This document shows positions 47,301-58,398 of a DNA stretch of 64,000 bases, in pieces. Below the pieces are notes generated by a model. That model saw nothing but the letters and a program-made list of their open reading frames with translations, did not search any database and had not been told where the DNA came from. How positions within the stretch are numbered: the first letter of the stretch is position 1; each line of letters opens with the position of its first letter. Source of the DNA: Deinandra increscens subsp. villosa (taxonomy: Eukaryota > Streptophyta > Magnoliopsida > Asterales > Asteraceae); the NCBI GenBank assembly GCA_039602395.1, contig JBCNJP010000006.1, forward strand, positions 14,372,952 to 14,436,951, read 5' to 3'. A program made the translations under genes and the position numbers.

Positions 47301-47487
47301 GAACATAATTTCCCACTTCAACAGAATGCATGATCTTGGGATCATTGTAGTTCACATAGTTCACAAACCGGTATTTCCAGCTCATGAAATCTTTTCCAGA
47401 CATCAGACGAGGAGGTCTGGTGTTGGTTCCAATCTTCGCGTCCATCTCCAGAGTTGCACTGAACAGGTTTGACATGCCGAAAGCCAT
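44260..47487 (-). pseudogene. A gag: UBN2 capsid, two zinc knuckles, coiled coil
   Basis: The likely start is the M at 47487 (MAFGMSNLFSATLEMDAKIG). Upstream in-frame codons fall in the motif array and are probably leader. The capsid domain includes SGKDFMSWKYRFVNYVNYND and QLQRFIKIVTRMKDAGV. Knuckle 1 is CYNCNEYGHYAREC (46365-46324). Coiled-coil-like sequence follows (VESLTKEVEELKAKLG). Knuckle 2 is CHVCGGLGHVARNC near 44900. In-frame stops lie at about 47131, 46876 and 46405, and others in the linker near 44700. Confidence 0.85.
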
Positions 47488-47514
47488 TGATAGAACAAGC
47501 TGGGAGTTGAAAAA

Positions 47515-47945
47515 ATGGATTATCGATCGAAAATTGGTTTGGTCGAAAAGTGGTTTTCGATCGGAAGACACGGTCGAAAAGTACTTTTCGATCGGACAGG
47601 GTCTCAGTCGAAAAGCACACTTCTCGATCGAAATGTATGAGTGGATCAAAAAGTTTCAGAGGGGACTTTTCGATCGGATGAAGGCTGATCGAAAAGTCAC
47701 AGGGGGACTTTCTGATCGAATGAAGGCTGATCGAAAAGTCTCAGGGGGGACTTTCCGATCGAAATGGCTGATCGAGAAGTCACAAAGGGGACTTCTCGAA
47801 TGAGTGAAGGCAGATCGAAAAGTATGAAAGGGACTTTCTCGATCGAAATAGTGCGACAGGATGAGCTTTTCGATCAAGAGGACGATCGAAAAGCCTTGAA
47901 CAGGGTCGAAAAGTCACCAAATCACGATCAAAACACCACGAAAGA
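47515..47945. repeat. GATCGAAAAG motif array in the A leader
   Basis: About 20 copies of (CTTTT)CGATCGAAAAG or halves of it in 430 bp, in both orientations, many followed by TC(A)CAGGGGGAC. The perfect form is a 16-bp palindrome. Antisense frames here are by-products. Confidence 0.85.
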
Positions 47946-48089
47946 TTCTTTCTTGAATCGAAACCTGCAAAAATACTTCCGAACTATGCTAAAAGATGAA
48001 AAACGCCACAAACACTCAAATCACGATCAAATCGTTAGTTACCAAAGACTTGAATCGGATATCGCAAGAGCCTCGAAACTTGCGTTTCT

Positions 48090-48105
48090 TGGCTCTGATA
48101 CCAAT
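48090..48105 (-). other. A primer-binding site
   Basis: Minus strand ATTGGTATCAGAGCC next to the LTR end TCCTTACA. Confidence 0.9.
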
Positions 48106-48545
48106 TGTAAGGATCGATTTAATCCCTCACGCGATATCAACGTCTACTAATCACCGTGCGGAATCCGGTGATTAGAGATGATTCAAGAACAAACAAATAA
48201 TCACTAGCAAAAGTATGGAAAACAATAATGAAACACAAACCATAATAAGAATGCTTGTTGAATTCGATTGCCAATCACCTTACAAAAGTCAAAATTCTCA
48301 AGGAGAATTTCGATACACTTGAACTCACAAGAACACCAAAGAAGCAACCCTAAACAAGACATCTAACTATTCCTTATATAGTGCAAAATAGACTTGTTAA
48401 ACAAGTTAGAAAATTCGACCTACATGGCCCTAATTCGACCGGACCCAAAAACCCATATCAACCCACACACTAATTAGCCCAATTACATTTATAATAGCCC
48501 ACATGAATTTCTAATGCAAAAACCTTACAAATTAGGGTCTCTACA
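48106..48545 (-). repeat. A 5' LTR
   Basis: Begins TGTAGAGACCC at 48545 on the minus strand. The TATATAAGG box is near 48375, and the A/T-rich region upstream contains a palindromic ACTTGTTAAACAAGTT block. Confidence 0.9.
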
Positions 48546-48732
48546 GAATTTCATTAATAGTTTTGCTATGTGTGTTTTTCTGAGTGTGTCATCGTTTGAG
48601 AGCTCTGAGTTCTTCTGTAATTCTGGTTTGTCCGTTGAATAAAAGAATTGATTTTTATTTACATTGTGTGATTTGTATTCGTGATCAAATGGCTCGAGAC
48701 TAAGCGCGAACCTCCCGTTACGCTCACTTTCA

Positions 48733-49196
48733 AGTGGTATTAGAGCTTCGGTTGATCGCTCAGCTCATTTTGGAGTCTTTTGGTGAAAACAAATCTAGGT
48801 TCGGTGTTTTTCTCGACTTTTTCACACTTTTTGATCACAAAAACTCGTGTTTTTTGAAATCTGATCATTCGCTAGTGTTTCTGACATAAAAATGGTCATA
48901 TTTGATCAGTGATTCTGGTCTATCCAAGTTATTCGATTCGAAAAACATTTAATTTCCAGTTTAGATCGTGTGAGTTCAGCTCAAGATCTACAATTCGAAA
49001 AATAACGGTCAACCGAAGTCACAGTTCGGATAAATAATCTCTCCGAAGTCAACCGAAGTCATAGTTAGGGTTACTTCGCTTTTCACTTCGGATCACTTCG
49101 TTTCTACTGGTTCACTTCGGATTCACTTCGGGTCATTTCGGATAAGCAGCTTTCACTTCGGATAAGTTCGGGTAATCAGTATTTTCAATTGTCAAA
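48733..49196 (+). other. F primer-binding site and leader with CTTCGG motif array
   Basis: AGTGGTATTAGAGCTTCGG (one change from the tRNA-iMet site) follows the LTR. The leader holds about a dozen ACTTCGG / CCGAAGT motifs at 49010-49175, ending ~20 bp before the gag ATG. The LTR promoter of F uses GTTCGG instead. Confidence 0.8.
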
Positions 49197-50026
49197 ATGT
49201 CAGAGTTTCAAGCATTCGCGGCGATTCAAACACAAATGCAAACACTACTCAACTATGACAATGAAATCGGAATGAGTCAAAAAGTTCCCAAGTTATGCAA
49301 ACTTTAAGATTACCATAATTGGAGAAAGAGGTTCGAGTCTTACAATGGTACTTCAGATTGTGACCTCTGGATCGCAATTGATGATGGGTATACTTATCTG
49401 GTTGATAACAACAATGTTCCGGTTATGCAACGCAACTTGAATGTTGAACAAAAGGAGGATTATACTCGAGAACAAAAAGCTTATGGTGTGCTTACGATGG
49501 CGTTACAAAAAGCATTGTTACATCAGTTCAAGACTTGCGAGAATTCGAAGGAATTATGCAACACTTTAAAGGAGAGATGTGAAGGAAACGAGCAGTATAA
49601 GAAAAGCAAGAAAATAAATTTAAGGAAAGAATTTGACAATTTCAAACAATTCGAAGGTGAAGGAGTGCCTGAACTGATTTCTCGGTTTTGCCATCTGCAA
49701 TCAGAGATGGATACTGTTAGTATCAAGAAGGAGGATGATGAATTAAAGGAAAAATTACTTGAAGCACTACCAGAGAAACGGGAACCATATGTTCTTATGA
49801 TCTCAAATGATAAAGAATTTTCAAAATTGACATTTTTGCAATTGATAGGGAAGCTTCAAGCGCGAGATTTGGAAATGAAAAATGTAAACACTACACCTGC
49901 TGAAGTGCAGAATCCAGAAGTGTATTATTGTTAAAATGCTGCAACCATATCTGGTAAATCAGGTAAAGCTAAAAATTCAGCACCAGTAACAGCGTTTATA
50001 GCAGGAAGTATATCTGACAGTGGGAA
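49197..50026 (+). pseudogene. F gag, N-terminal half
   Basis: MSEFQAFAAIQTQMQTLLNY begins at 49197. One in-frame TAA (49305-49307) precedes DYHNWRKRFESYNG. The UBN2-type capsid then runs clean: LTMALQKALLHQFKTCENSK, INLRKEFDNFKQFEGEGVPE, LLEALPEKREPYVLM. A second stop follows VYYC, and the frame is cut at 50026 by the G2 LTR. Everything else of F (pol, 3' LTR) is absent from the window. Confidence 0.9.
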
Positions 50027-50645
50027 TGTCCGGACCGACTTCACTACAAGAATCTCAACCTTGAGCAAGAACAAAGATTAGATGTGGAGACAGGATGATG
50101 AGAATCTAGGATAATCAAAAGGAAAAATAATAAAGTCGAATGATTTCATATAACCGAATGATTACAATCAAGAAATCACAACATCATAACTCTCATGAAT
50201 CTTCCATGGTCATCTTGGGTTGAGCTCAAACCCAAGATGAGACTCGCTCTCTAAAAGTGATAGCTCACATCACTCAAGATCATCCTCTTACAAATGAAGT
50301 TATCTCTCCCTTATATAGAGAGCCCTTGTTCTCACTAGCCCACTAACTAGCAAGACACAAATACAATGAGCAAAATTTCAAATAAACAAATAAAATAAAA
50401 TATTAATTATATCAAAGTTGATTTTATTAATATGAAGCTTGAATCGCTCGAACTGGTCTTCTGTTGACTTTTACATTGACCGTTGACCCGAACGGTTGAC
50501 TTTTCAAGAAAACGGTCTTTGGTCTAATTTGCAAGCCTCGATCATCACAACCCGCGTCTCTGAATCAAACCACAATGGATTCTTCAACTGAATTATTTGA
50601 GAATAGATTTGATGGCGTCAGTCACACTTATTTTTAGTTCCAACA
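50027..50645 (-). repeat. G2: 3' LTR of a G-family element
   Basis: Minus strand TGTTGGAACTAAAATAAG…GGTCCGGACA. Homologous to the LTRs of G (58399-59041, 61810-62446). It entered the gag of F after GGGAA (50022-50026), but no matching GGGAA is found beyond K. Confidence 0.85.
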
Positions 50646-51255
50646 ATTCCCCCTTGACTGGCGCTGTCAAATCTGTCATACTGGTGAAGAACCGCTCTGT
50701 CGTACATCTTCAAAGAAAAACTGATAAACCTGAATCTTTCTGTTGTAAAGATTCCCCTTTGAATAAGCTTTTTCTGTTCTTGTTTCTCTAGTTGAGAGCC
50801 AAGTGCTGCAGCTCACTCGGTTCATACGGTCGGGTACAATACTAAGAATGCTGAACATCAGAGTTAAAATCGCAACAAACCGAATCAGATAAACCAATCA
50901 ATCACTGAAAATGTTACAACTTCAGATAATCGACCCGATAATCCAAATTCATAATAGTTCCCCCTTTTTTTCTAGATCCCTCTGAAAACATCCGATGCGG
51001 AAGCGGAAAATCAGATGCAGAGAGTGGAACCGTTCCGCTCAGTTCTGTAGAGAAAAAGGTACTAATATCCTGAAATCGGACAATCTCGTGATAAACTGGA
51101 AGCCGGATGCTGACAGTTGTGAATGATCCATGAATATTGCACTTGTTTCGCGTGACTGGGTTGGATGCAAAAATAATGTTCAATTCGAGTGACGAGTGAA
51201 AAACGTCATGAGAAACGTCACTTGAATCGAGAAAGTATGCCAAATCTGAGAAAAA
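50646..51255 (-). other. G2 polypurine tract and 3' UTR
   Basis: AAGGGGGAAT abuts the LTR. The next ~600 bp align with 59042-59640 of G (AATCGACCCGATA, GGATGCTGACAGTTGTGAATG) and carry no domain-bearing frame. Similarity fades near 51255, where the gag of K begins. Confidence 0.75.
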
Positions 51256-53703
51256 ATGAGATTACCAAGTGTAAACGAGAAAATTATTCAAAGCAATAAC
51301 AGACCTGAAGTTTTTCCTATTTTCCGGTTGAACTTGAGTTCGAGCGGAGAAATGTTCCGCTTGAACTTCAGCCGGAAATTTGTTTTGCTTAAAAACTGAG
51401 AAACTTCTTTTTCTTTCATTACCAATTAAAACCTGATTTGAATTTGACTCAAAATGCTTGACTGGGTGACTCTTCATAAGCGAAACTTTTCCTATTAGCT
51501 TCTTAGCCAAATTTTGAATTTCCACAGCTTTAGGTTTTACAGCTTGGTTTCTGTTCAGAGGGTTAAAGTAACAATCAGCTGCCAAATGATCCATTTTACC
51601 ACAAACTATACACTCTGGGATTCTAGGAGAATCATATGATTGAGTGTATATAGGGGATTTCTCATTTGTTTCTTGACTGAAAACAGTTCTACCAAAAATT
51701 TGACCTTTGCCAGTTTTAACATTTTCTACATGTTTACCTCCAACTTTTGAATCTTTTGGTTCATAGAAAGTGGGTGGAGGCACTTCAAGCCTTGGTTTCA
51801 AAAATTTTGATTGATCAACTGCTGCAGAGGTGCTTGCAGCAGTAATTTTAGTTTTAAAAGTTTCATAATTTTCTTCAACAACTATTGTTTGAGCTGTTCA
51901 TGAACAACTAGACTGACAGCACTTTTAGTTTGTAGGGTAGGAATGGGTTCAATTGCTGGTAAGTAATCACTTGGTGGTTGGACAGAGTTATACCCAATTC
52001 CAGTTTTACCATACACATCACCTTTCCAAAGTTTTTCAGCCTTTTCATTTGCCTTTTGAAATTTATCACAGGTGAACTGAGCTTCAATTAGCTTTACCTC
52101 AAGAGCACCCACATCTGCCTTAGCATGTTGGGTCTCCTTCCTTGAGGCATTCAGTTTGGAGATTAAGTCATCAATATGTGTTTCCAGATTTGAGTTTGTT
52201 TGTTTCAGTTTCTCAATTTCTTCATTTTAAGTAGTTACTTTTGAAAGTATGAATTTTCTATCTTTCTAAAGCATTCTTTTAATTCTTTAAGGTTAGAAAC
52301 TTCTTCTATTAACTCAGAATTATGATTCCAGTATCTTTCCACTTGTTCAATACAAGTAGGAGAGCACAGGTGTGTTAACACTTTCTCAGGAATAGGTTTT
52401 ACCTGAGATGATGACTCTTCTTTAGCCATAAATGCATGATTGATCGGCTCAATTTCTGCAATAACATCTTCCCAGTCAACAAACTCCGTTTGGTTTGCTA
52501 TAGCTGCAGTTGAGTTACTGTTACTTCCGCTTGGTTTTGGCGGTGTTAGCTGTGAGCTTGAGGAACCATTTGAGTTGTTGATCTTGTAGCTGCTGTTGTT
52601 GTGATGGTTGTTTCCCTGATTCTTGGCTTAAGCTTGATTCTGATACTGACCTTCCTTTCTTGGACTTGAACACTCTCTTGCAAAATGACCTAATTGGTGA
52701 CAGTTGTAACACTTAACTTTGCTTTTGTCAAGACCAATAGGTTCATTTTTGGCTCCTTTGTAAGATCTCCCAGTACGTTTATAGAAACGTTGAGCTTTTA
52801 CAGAGACCATAGCAAGCTGTGTTATATGTCCATCTCCTCTAAGTCATCTGCACCAATGCACTCTAGATCTTCACGTGTGAAGTTGGAGTGTGAGTCAGAG
52901 ACTACAAAAGCATGATGATTGTTCTCAAAGTTATAAGACACAGTTTCAGAAAAATTTGAATTCATGTTTCTTTGAGTTTGAAATTCAGTGGTTACAAGAA
53001 CAGTGGATTGAGGCTGAGTTGGTTAAGATACTGAGTTTTGTTTAAGGTTGATTTCCATCTCATAGGCACATAAAATACCATGGAGTTCACTCAGTTTCAT
53101 TTTCTTTAGGTTCTTGGACTCTCTTATGCTTACTGAATAAACAGTCCACATTGAAGGTAGTGATCTAAGAATTTTTTTGTTCACGTCAGCCTGTTCAAGA
53201 GTTACACCAGCTCTTTGAAGCTCATCAAGTAGAGAAACAAATCGAAGGTACTGGTTGGTCATGGTTTCACCAGATTTGCAACTGAAATTTTCATATTGTT
53301 GTTTCACAATGTCCTTTTTATCTTCTTTTACCTCACTTGTTCCTTCAATCATCTCATTAAGAGCATTCCACAGTTCAAAAGCCGTTTTGTACCCCTTAAA
53401 ACCAATTAATATGGAGTTAGGTAGTGCAGCTTGCAAGGTCCAGTAGGCCTTAAAGTCTGGCTCGAGTTGCTTGTGGTCTATGTCGGTAAATTTGTCAAGT
53501 GGTTTTGGAATGTGAACATTTTCGTCATCAGCAGATGGTACAGTTACAACAATGGGACCAACAGTCATAGATATCCAAATACGGTGATCTAAGCTATGAA
53601 AAAACCCTTCCATTCGGAGCTTCCATGTGTCAAAGTCCTCTGGAGTGAACATGGGTGGTTTGTTGGTGCTACTGTTTGAAGTTACGAGACTGAGATCGTT
53701 CAT
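51256..53703 (-). pseudogene. K gag: UBN2 capsid, knuckle 1, coiled coil, knuckle 2
   Basis: Starts MNDLSLVTSNSSTNKPPMFT at 53703. The 226-codon capsid part has FDTWKLRMEGFFHSLDHRIW and FELWNALNEMIEGTSEVKED. Knuckle 1 is CYNCHQLGHFAREC near 52690, followed by coiled-coil segments (IEQVERYWNHNSELIEEV). Knuckle 2 is CIVCGKMDHLAADC near 51605. The tail has QPEN-type codons from CCGGTTGA motifs (51308-51385). Stops break it at about 53023, 52620, 52230 and 51880. No protease or later pol follows: G2 sequence takes over. Confidence 0.85.
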
Positions 53704-53799
53704 TTTGTAATTTTTTTGAGAAAAAAAAACTTAAAACAGTAAAGTAGACAAGTAAATATCAACTTTGAAGCACTAGAAGTCTTCAAAGTGAGAGTCTGA

Positions 53800-54468
53800 G
53801 CTCTGATACCACTTGTAGAATCAAAATTACTTAACACCTAATTAAGTTACAAGATTTACTTGCAAGATTAACCTTGCGGAATTAAGTTAATCTTCACTTT
53901 ACTAGAAAAAATAACACTTGTGAATAATAGTTGTTTGTATAAGTATAGTAATACACCAAGTAAAATATACTCGGCATTATTTGCATTAACTCAACAATAT
54001 TACATAAGTCTTGCACATATTCACGCTTACAAATGTTGAAGACGAGCTATGTTATATATAGTGCTAAGGGAAATCAATGATAGCCATTGATTTCCTTAAT
54101 GTTATCTAGACCGTTAAACATAAAAAGTCAAACTAAGCTACCAAAAGAATAATCTTTGACAGATGGGATATCTTCCGTGTGATCAGCAACAATCTACTTT
54201 GCGAGAGCGGCTTTGGCAGATAAGGAATTAACCAGGAAGCTTTTACAGGGATTAGACTGCTGAAAAGACTTCTCAGGAAAAGTCTGGTTGAACTCATTAT
54301 CTGGTGGATAATCGAGTTCGCCTGGAATATTAACTACTGGACAAAACTGCTTCTTTCATGTTGAATATCTTCTCCGCTTGAACTTAGACTTCCGCTTGAA
54401 CTCTATTCAGCCGAAACTGCTACAAAATTTACTTCAACCGGAATATCCAAAATGTGATATTCCTTACA
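53800..54468 (-). repeat. K primer-binding site and 5' LTR
   Basis: PBS AGTGGTATCAGAGC (53800-53813, minus strand) follows LTR 53814-54468, which runs TGTAAGGAATATC…GATTCTACA. TATATATAAC lies near 54055. CCGCTTGAA / CCGGTTGAAG motifs cluster at 54370-54445, near the U3 start. This LTR is unrelated to the G2 LTR on the left, so 50027-54468 is a composite. Confidence 0.8.
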
Positions 54469-55218
54469 CACTATGATCGAGCAGTGTGACCCGGCCCAAT
54501 TTACATATCTTGGCCCGATCACTTTTATTCTATTTTAATCATTTATAAAACGTTAGGTGGTTAACAAAATAATTTTTATAGTGAATATTCTTGACAAAAT
54601 CCAAAAATGGGTTTTCGTGGGTTTTGGGCTGGATTAAAAGGGTTGTTAGGCCCGTAATTATGGGCTCCGGTTTCTAACCAAACCCATGTTAGTTGCTCAT
54701 TAATAAGATTTATAGTTTTGAAGTCCGATTACGATTTATGACATTTTGATGTGTAAAAGTGAACATGATATCATTTTGTAATGTTTTTATATGTTTTATT
54801 CAAGGTTAGTCTAGATCTCAACCGAATTTGAAATACGGAAACAATGAGTTCAAGAATAACTATCAAAATGATAAATAATATGCGGATCGAGTGTGTTAGA
54901 CATAACATGAATGGTTGAAAAATATGAAATGGACATTTTATATTTCTTGTTGTTAAAATTTCATCTTTGAATTTTAGAAATTTTCTTGTTATTAGTTTGA
55001 ATAAACATAGAACTTTATTGTTAAAACGATTGATTTTCCAATACGGGCATGGGTAGTCAAGCATAGTTTATCTAGGTTTGCATGCAGGATTACCTAATTT
55101 GACTAAATTAAGTCTAATGCAAACAGCTATTTGCATGTATATTTAATATAGATGTTGACCAGGAATTTATGGATTGTCACATTCGATTCGGTTTCTATTA
55201 GTTGTGTTTTTGTTTAAC
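54469..55218. other. Non-coding interval
   Basis: A/T-rich, with no domain-bearing frame, LTR terminus or PBS that I can recognise. Repeated GGGCC/GGCCC words near 54500-54670 look like degraded LTR sequence. Confidence 0.5.
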
Positions 55219-56345
55219 ATGGTAGAGGATGGGAAAATTTCAATCGAAAAGTTTAACGACACAAATTTTAGTTGGTGGAAGATGCGGATTGAGGCTGCAC
55301 TATGTCAAAAAGATCTCGATGTTGTGTTAATGGGGAAGAGACCGGAAAAGATAGAACCATACGAGTGGTAATAAAAACCTAAGAGAGCCAGGGTAGGTTT
55401 TACGTTGCTATTAACCAGGAGTGTGGCATTCAACATCATGAAGGAGACCACTGCTAGTGGTATGATGTCAACCCTTTCTAACATGTACGAAAAGCCATAG
55501 GCAGCAGACAAGGTATTCTTAATTCGTGAGTTGGTTAACACAATGATGAAAGAGGGCAGTTCGGTTAATCGAGCATATTAATATGTTGAATTCGATCTTA
55601 GTCTGACTTGTGTCCGTGGGCATTAAGTTCGATGATGAAGTTCAAGCTTTGCTACTGTTGTTCTAGAACGATTAAAGTAGTTACTAGTTCAGTAGGAACT
55701 GATAGATTCACTTTTGAGAAGATTCATGATCTCATTCTGAGTGAGCATGTCAGAATAAATAGTGTTCAGGAATCATCAAGTGGATTGGTAAATGTTAGAA
55801 GAGGTAAAAAATAGCAGAGGTAGTAAGAGCAAGAACAGACAGAGGAGTTAGTTGAAGACTCGGGATTACAATGGGGTAACATGTTGGAACTGTAAGCATG
55901 TGGGAAATTTTAAGAATCAATGTCCGGGTGTAAGGAAACAAGCAAACTATGTAGGAGAAAACACTAATGCTGATGATGTGTTGTTTGTAGTGTAGAAAGC
56001 ATGGTGGATTCCTAGGTTATGGAATCTGGTGCTTCATTCCATGCTACCACGGTGGTGAAACATTGCAGAATCTCAAAGAAGGTGATTTGGGAAAGGTAAG
56101 GCTAGTGAACGATGAGGTTCTTGATGTGACGGCCATGGGTGACATAGATCTAAACTTCAGCCAGTTCATGGACTTTGAAGGATGTTCGAATTATACCAAG
56201 TTTGAAGAAACTTTTGATTTATGTTTGGCAGTTAGAGGAACAAGGACACGAGGTTAAGTTCAGAAACAGGTAGATGAAAGTTGTTAAGGGGAATCTAATT
56301 ATTGTTCGAGGATAGAAACATGGTTCGTTGTATATGGTTAGCTTA
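55219..56345 (+). pseudogene. Tnt1/Tork-like Copia gag and protease, degenerate
   Basis: MVEDGKISIEKFNDTNFSWW is the conserved gag start of this lineage; LMGKRPEKIEPYEW and SNMYEKP follow with stops. The knuckle CWNCKHVGNFKNQC (about 55890) has asparagine in place of histidine. The protease site reads ESGASFHAT (DSGA expected). NLKEGDLGKVRLVNDEVLDV then leads to the first residues of GAG-pre-integrase (VVKGNLIIVRG). Integrase and RT are deleted. Confidence 0.85.
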
Positions 56346-56880
56346 CCGTGAGTGACCGTCCCAGATCAGAAGAAAAACAAAATCCGGTTCACAGAGTCTC
56401 GTGGGCAGAAAATGGTTCATCTTGCAGATGACAAATCCAGAGCTACATGTCTGATTCAGGTTGAACGTGCTAGGAAATGTTTAGTGAAACCTGTCAGGAG
56501 CTTTCATGGCAGTGGGAGCACTGGCAGTCAACCAGTCAAAGCTTCGGCCAGAGTTACCAGACAGTGGGTTACGAGAACCAATACTCCAGCTGTAAAAGTC
56601 TATCTAGAGGATTATCTGCTTTATTCGGAGAGTATTTATTCTCATGATGTTCCAGGATCCTGGAGTGCGTGTTAGTGGGAGCTGGTAGGGACAGAATATG
56701 ACTCAGGGGCATATTTCGCCATGATTGATGTGTTGTAGCTCAGGGGAGCTTCAACTGGCCTTTCAGTTGACTGGTGAGAAGGCCGGTATAACCAGGATCA
56801 ATGGTGAGGATTACTAGACGTACAGACAGGCATTCACGGTGGACGGAAGTTAAAGATGATCAAGCCTCTAAGTGGGAGAT
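56346..56880 (+). other. Scrambled 3' interior of the Tork-like element
   Basis: No recognisable pol domain; a 107-codon frame (56352-56675) has no known resemblance. It ends with the PPT AAGTGGGAGAT before the LTR. Confidence 0.5.
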
Positions 56881-57256
56881 TGTTAGGTTTATGGAGCCTC
56901 GATTGGTTTTGGGCCTAATCTGGTTTAGAAGACATTCAGTGGCAGATTAATTAAATTGAAGACATGGACGGTTTTATTTAATTATAGCATGTTAGTAGTT
57001 TTCTTGGGGATTAAGTTGTTAAGCCTAATTGTATCTCTATTTATAGTGGCTAGTACTTGTAATCCTGTATCACGAGAGGTGTAAAGCATAAAGCAATAAA
57101 AGAATCCTCCTTGCAGCCCATGGACGTAGGTCACGTACATCGACCGAACCACGTAAATTCTTGTGTGTTGTCGTGATTTTTATTTTTTGTAGTTGTGTTC
57201 GTTTATTGTGTGTGTCGCTTTCGCGTGCGTATACCCTAAGAGGTTGGGGTGTAACA
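56881..57256 (+). repeat. 3' LTR of the Tork-like Copia element
   Basis: TGTTAGGTTTATGG…GGGGTGTAACA, 376 bp. It contains TATTTATAG near 57040 and the block CCATGGACGTAGGTCACG common in Tnt1-type LTRs. No 5' LTR or PBS is recognisable upstream of 55219. Confidence 0.8.
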
Positions 57257-57599
57257 TTGTGCATACTAATGAGATGTCTATGGATGGGCTCCAAATATAC
57301 CTGATAACGCTCCACGGACGGGATGGGGCTGAGACATGCAATGAGTATGAGTCATCACCTTTGAGCAACACACAAAATATGTCTCTCGGTTTGTGCCTTC
57401 TCCATCGCAAGAAAAAAAGTAATAAGAATAATTTGAACAAACTAAAAAATAAGTGGTTCCTTGTTTGGTGTATTTCCACGTTTAACAAGAAGCAAATCTC
57501 TAATTTCAAAAAGCAAATCTTTAATTTCTTATTTGTGCCTTGGTCCACTTGAATAACAAACGCCGCCAACAATATTCTTGTTTAAAAACAACGGTTTGT
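57257..57599. other. Non-coding interval
   Basis: A/T-rich, no gene or repeat boundary identified between the Tork-like LTR and the LINE fragment. Confidence 0.5.
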
Positions 57600-57976
57600 T
57601 TACAAACCAATCCACCACGAAATAATATTATAGATCTTGCGATGCCTCTCCCGGGTGGTTCTCCCTCAAGGTCTAGAGTTTTTCTCATTGATACGGTGTT
57701 TAAAGCGGTGGTGTGGATCCTATGAAAGATAAGAAATAACGTGGTGTTTCATGGTAGAAGAGACTCCCTCAACAAGATCGTGACTGACGTCAAAGCTCTA
57801 AGTTTTATGTGGGTTAATGCTAGGGCCAAAGGGTGGGAGGTTAAATGGGATGAATGGTGTCGTTTCTCGTTTTAATGTAAACTCATTCTTTTCTTTGTAT
57901 GTCGGGCCGGCTTAGCGTCTCGCTCGCCGGTGTTCCGTTTCGTTTTCTAGTGAAGTTGCCGTTTTAAAAAAAAAGA
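57600..57976 (+). pseudogene. LINE fragment 1: ORF2 C-terminus, 3' UTR and short poly(A)
   Basis: Near 57640-57870 the translation has VWIL*KIRNNVVFHGRRDSL and WVNARAKGWEVKWDEWCRFSF before a stop, the usual end of plant L1 ORF2. A short UTR and an A-run (57966-57975) follow. It is strongly 5'-truncated. GAATAAC flanks both sides (57551 and 57976) but only weakly support a target duplication. Confidence 0.75.
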
Positions 57977-57989
57977 ATAACGGCGTCAA

Positions 57990-58398
57990 CAGACGGAATC
58001 ACATGACGTATTATAAACCGCAATGGAAGTGGGAATCAGATCGGTAGTTGGACGAATACAATCAATGGTTATGGCTTTTTACAGTTTGAGGCAATCAGAC
58101 TATTAGAGAGTGTAATAAAAGAGAAGAACATAGGGCTCGACTATTCTTTACAAAAAATCATGTATATGTCTAGATTAGCTGGGTAACAGCAGGTTTCACC
58201 AAGGTGACCTTATGGCTTCTCTTTTTCTCCTTGTTATGGAAGGGTTACACATCTTTATTGAGGACGCAATGTTTGTTTAAAGGAATTCGAATTAAAGATA
58301 TGAATCTTTCTCATCTTTTTTTAAGCCGATGACGCCATTATTTTGGGTCAGTGGTCATCCGATAACTTGTCGAGCCTTCTTGCTATTCTCAATATTTT
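57990..58398 (+). pseudogene. LINE fragment 2, reverse transcriptase, left half
   Basis: LVMEGLHIFIEDAMF-like sequence (58230-58280) precedes the frame ADDAIILGQWSSDNLSSLLA from 58325, the RT catalytic box (F/YADD). Upstream sequence is frameshifted. Element G interrupts it after AAT ATT TT. Confidence 0.8.

Larger units (their letters stand above)
35690..48545 (-). mobile_element. Element A: Copia retrotransposon with gag-pol, interrupted by C
   Basis: LTRs 35690-36131 and 48106-48545 differ at roughly 13 sites (~3%). Perfect GAATT duplications lie at 35685-35689 and 48546-48550. Order on the minus strand: LTR, PBS, leader with motif array, gag, protease, integrase, RT, RNase H, PPT, LTR. 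Without C the element is ~7.9 kb. In-frame stops in gag and after the integrase core make it defective. Confidence 0.9.
35507..48732 (+). repeat. F 5' LTR, split by element A
   Basis: 35507-35689 (TGTTGATACATGAAATGG…) continues at 48551-48732 (…CGCTCACTTTCA), about 365 bp. TATAAATAGG at 35671-35680 follows an array of GTTCGG / CCGAACTG-type motifs (35585-35655). Element A with its GAATT duplications lies between the halves. Confidence 0.85.

Noticed and set aside
47384..47803. 139-codon plus-strand frame with repeated SDRMKADRKV-type units
   Set aside because: Antisense of the A leader array; repeats come from the DNA motif.
47515..47945. CRISPR-like spaced repeats
   Set aside because: Spacing is irregular, repeats are degenerate and in both orientations, and the DNA is plant nuclear.
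55174..57256. Integrated plant virus (pararetrovirus)
   Set aside because: Order, zinc knuckle, GAG-pre-integrase start and LTR are those of a Tnt1-type Copia element; no movement-protein or coat motif seen.
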